Source of the DNA: CAYOUV01 sp964407265
GTDB lineage: Bacteria > Chloroflexota > Anaerolineae > Anaerolineales > Villigracilaceae
NCBI GenBank assembly: GCA_964407265.1
Contig: CAYOUV010000082.1
Coordinates: 1 to 12,304 of the forward strand
DNA: 12,304 nt
Direction: 5' to 3'
Under the pieces are notes generated by a model. That model did not search any database and was not told the DNA's origin. It was given only the letters and a program-made list of their open reading frames with translations. Numbering within the stretch: position 1 is the first letter of the stretch; every line of letters begins with the position of its first letter. Made by a program: the position numbers and the translations under genes. Positions 11,237 through 12,304 of the stretch are shown piece by piece.

Positions 11237-12304
11237 TCAGGAATTTGGAGGTTTCGTGCGCCGGGCCCAGTTGATCACCAGCAGCCAGGAAATGGGGATG
11301 ATGAGAAATTTCCAGGAGCGCCAGAACCATTTTTGGAACCAGCGCCAGTGCAGGCGGTAGATAATGTGCGTGATGGCCCAGCGGGCGCTTAGCGCGCGAC
11401 CCAGGGGACTGGACAGCAGGCGCCGGCGGTAATCGCTGAAAGAGAAATCATCCTGCGCGAAGGCTGCTTTCAAGGCCTGCGCCGCAACCTGGCCGTAGCC
11501 CAGCGCCAGGCTGATGCCCTCGCCGAAGATGCCGTCCGCGCCGGCCGCGTCGCCAGTTAGCAGCACGCCCGGGACCGAGAACTCACGCCGCGGACTGAAC
11601 CAGCGGATCGGATGACCCTTAATTTCACAGGCTGACAGGTCATAGCCGTGGCGCGCCATCTCCTCGGCCAGCGGGGCTTTAAGCGGCGGGCGCGAGCCTT
11701 CCGCCAGCAGGTTGGTATCGTACACGCCCCAGCAGCGCATCGGTTTACCCTCGACCTGGGTCGGGAAGTCCCAAACGTAGCCGGCAATGCCCTCTGGCAC
11801 GGGGAAGAAATCGAAGAAAGCCACCCCCTCCCTCTCCGACCCCAAAATTTTCGAATTTAGGGGCGGCTGGGTGGGGGACGTGGGGGTCAACACCTCCAAC
11901 AGCCGCGCGGTATGCAGCGGGGATCCGGGCAGCACGCAGCGGCGCACGACCCCGTTCGAGCCGTCCGCGCCGACCACTACCCGAGCCTGGAAGATCCCGG
12001 AATCGGTCTCAACCGTCACGCCGTCTGCCCCCGGGCGGACGTCCGTCACCGTCACGCCCTCGCGCAGCTCGAATCCGGCCTGGCGCACCTTGCCGGCCAG
12101 CCAGGCGTCGAACGCGTCGCGGCGGATGACCCGCAGCGCATGCCGTCCGGGTACGCGGATCGCCAGCCCGCGGCCTTCGAAATCGAAGCGCGCCAGCGCG
12201 GCGTCCGTGTGCGGGATCTCGCTCACGTCCAGGCCCAGGCGCTCGAGCAGGACCTCGGCGTCGATCACCAGCCCGCCGCCGCACAGCTTGGGGCGCGGGT
12301 GATG
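11237..12304 (-). CDS. Geranylgeranyl reductase-family FAD-dependent oxidoreductase (N-terminus outside window)
   Basis: 355 codons are visible; the frame runs open to base 12304, so the N-terminal Rossmann GxGxxG segment is missing and GTG 12268 is not a true start. The first visible residues, HHPRPKLCGGGL, carry the KxCGGG motif of this family, which lies shortly after the FAD-binding start. Further signs, numbered from the first visible residue, are VVGADGSNGVVRR at 110-122, YVWDFP at about 175-181, and the FAD-contacting LTGDAAGADGIFGEGISLAL at 249-268. Near the C-terminus, FLIIPISWLLVINW (about 333-346) is hydrophobic and may attach it to the membrane. Members reduce double bonds of isoprenoid chains in lipids, quinones or pigments; the substrate here is unknown. 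A 20-residue stretch at about 141-160 (PTSPTQPPLNSKILGSEREG) looks inserted and is encoded by a palindromic element. No terminator is seen after the stop. Confidence 0.88.
   Translation of the reverse strand, partial: HHPRPKLCGGGLVIDAEVLLERLGLDVSEIPHTDAALARFDFEGRGLAIRVPGRHALRVIRRDAFDAWLAGKVRQAGFELREGVTVTDVRPGADGVTVETDSGIFQARVVVGADGSNGVVRRCVLPGSPLHTARLLEVLTPTSPTQPPLNSKILGSEREGVAFFDFFPVPEGIAGYVWDFPTQVEGKPMRCWGVYDTNLLAEGSRPPLKAPLAEEMARHGYDLSACEIKGHPIRWFSPRREFSVPGVLLTGDAAGADGIFGEGISLALGYGQVAAQALKAAFAQDDFSFSDYRRRLLSSPLGRALSARWAITHIIYRLHWRWFQKWFWRSWKFLIIPISWLLVINWARRTKPPNS
11824..11877. repeat. Imperfect GC-rich palindrome with AT-rich centre inside the flavoprotein gene
   Basis: An inner inverted repeat at 11840-11863 (CCCC ... 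GGGG around an AAAATTTTCGAATTTA centre) is flanked by C-rich (11824-11837) and G-rich (11864-11877) arms. The arms pair imperfectly (CCCCC-x-CCC ... CCG with CGG ... GGG-x-GGGGG). The AT-rich centre is out of character with the surrounding GC-rich coding sequence. It resembles short palindromic dispersed elements found in many bacterial genomes, here read through in frame. Its status as a dispersed repeat is inferred from one copy. Confidence 0.5.

Noticed and set aside
11211..11245. Terminator after the flavoprotein gene
   Set aside because: Only AT-rich short inverted repeats (CTGAA-TT-TTCAG, 2-base loop) are present, too weak and too tight to form an intrinsic terminator.
11787..12302. Open frame of 171 codons on the + strand
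   Set aside because: Antisense to the flavoprotein; Ser/Thr/Arg/Pro-rich low-complexity product typical of shadow frames.
1..12304. CRISPR arrays, insertion sequences, integrase or phage genes
   Set aside because: No regularly spaced repeats, transposase motifs, flanking inverted repeats of element size, or phage-type proteins were seen. The tRNA-Gln gene has no integrase next to it and no repeated 3' end was noticed.

Overview
This window looks like chromosomal DNA from a bacterium. Gene content and protein style suggest a Chloroflexota (Anaerolineae-like) relative, but that is inference: no 16S or other decisive taxonomic marker is present. The genes are tightly packed, SD sequences are strong (GGAGG-type), and translational overlaps are common. 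Composition drifts from near-balanced GC on the left to visibly GC-rich from about 8.5 kb onward.

Left part (1-4557, all +): a family-5 peptide/nickel-type ABC importer. The window opens inside the C-terminus of the substrate-binding protein, which is followed by a very strong intrinsic terminator. Two permeases (DppB/OppB-like and DppC/OppC-like) and two ATPases (DppD/OppD-like and DppF/OppF-like) come next, and the set closes with a second intrinsic terminator. Binding protein, membrane pore and ATPase pair make one complete importer. The hairpin after the binding-protein gene probably sets its higher dosage.

Middle (4570-9782, +): an extended -10 promoter just downstream of that terminator leads to a response regulator with a receiver domain, no DNA-binding output domain and a roadblock-like C-terminal region. 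A promoter and tRNA-Gln(TTG) follow, then a terminator-like hairpin directly in front of glmU. From glmU on the genes are close or overlapping: glmU (UDP-GlcNAc synthesis), a CNNM/CBS/CorC-type membrane protein, cdd (cytidine deaminase) and recO (recombination repair). The cdd-recO pairing recalls the widespread ybeY-cdd-era-recO neighbourhood, but era and ybeY are not between them here. The recO stop codon lies in the loop of a probably bidirectional terminator that also serves the convergent gene.

Right part (9814-12304, all -): a two-gene unit encoding an unrecognised 70-residue protein and a 359-residue regulator with a C-terminal ArsR-type winged helix, joined by an ATGA overlap. Its promoter (TTGACA-17-TATTAT) is covered by a near-perfect 32-bp palindrome, the best regulatory signal in the window and a likely autoregulatory operator. 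The window ends inside a geranylgeranyl-reductase-family flavoprotein whose N-terminus lies outside. A GC-rich imperfect palindrome with an AT-rich centre appears to be inserted in frame in that gene.

Most of the window is ordinary housekeeping and transport. The less explained parts are the palindrome-controlled small-protein/regulator pair, the palindromic in-frame insert in the flavoprotein, the permease with two probable extra membrane helices, and the hairpin wedged between tRNA-Gln and glmU.
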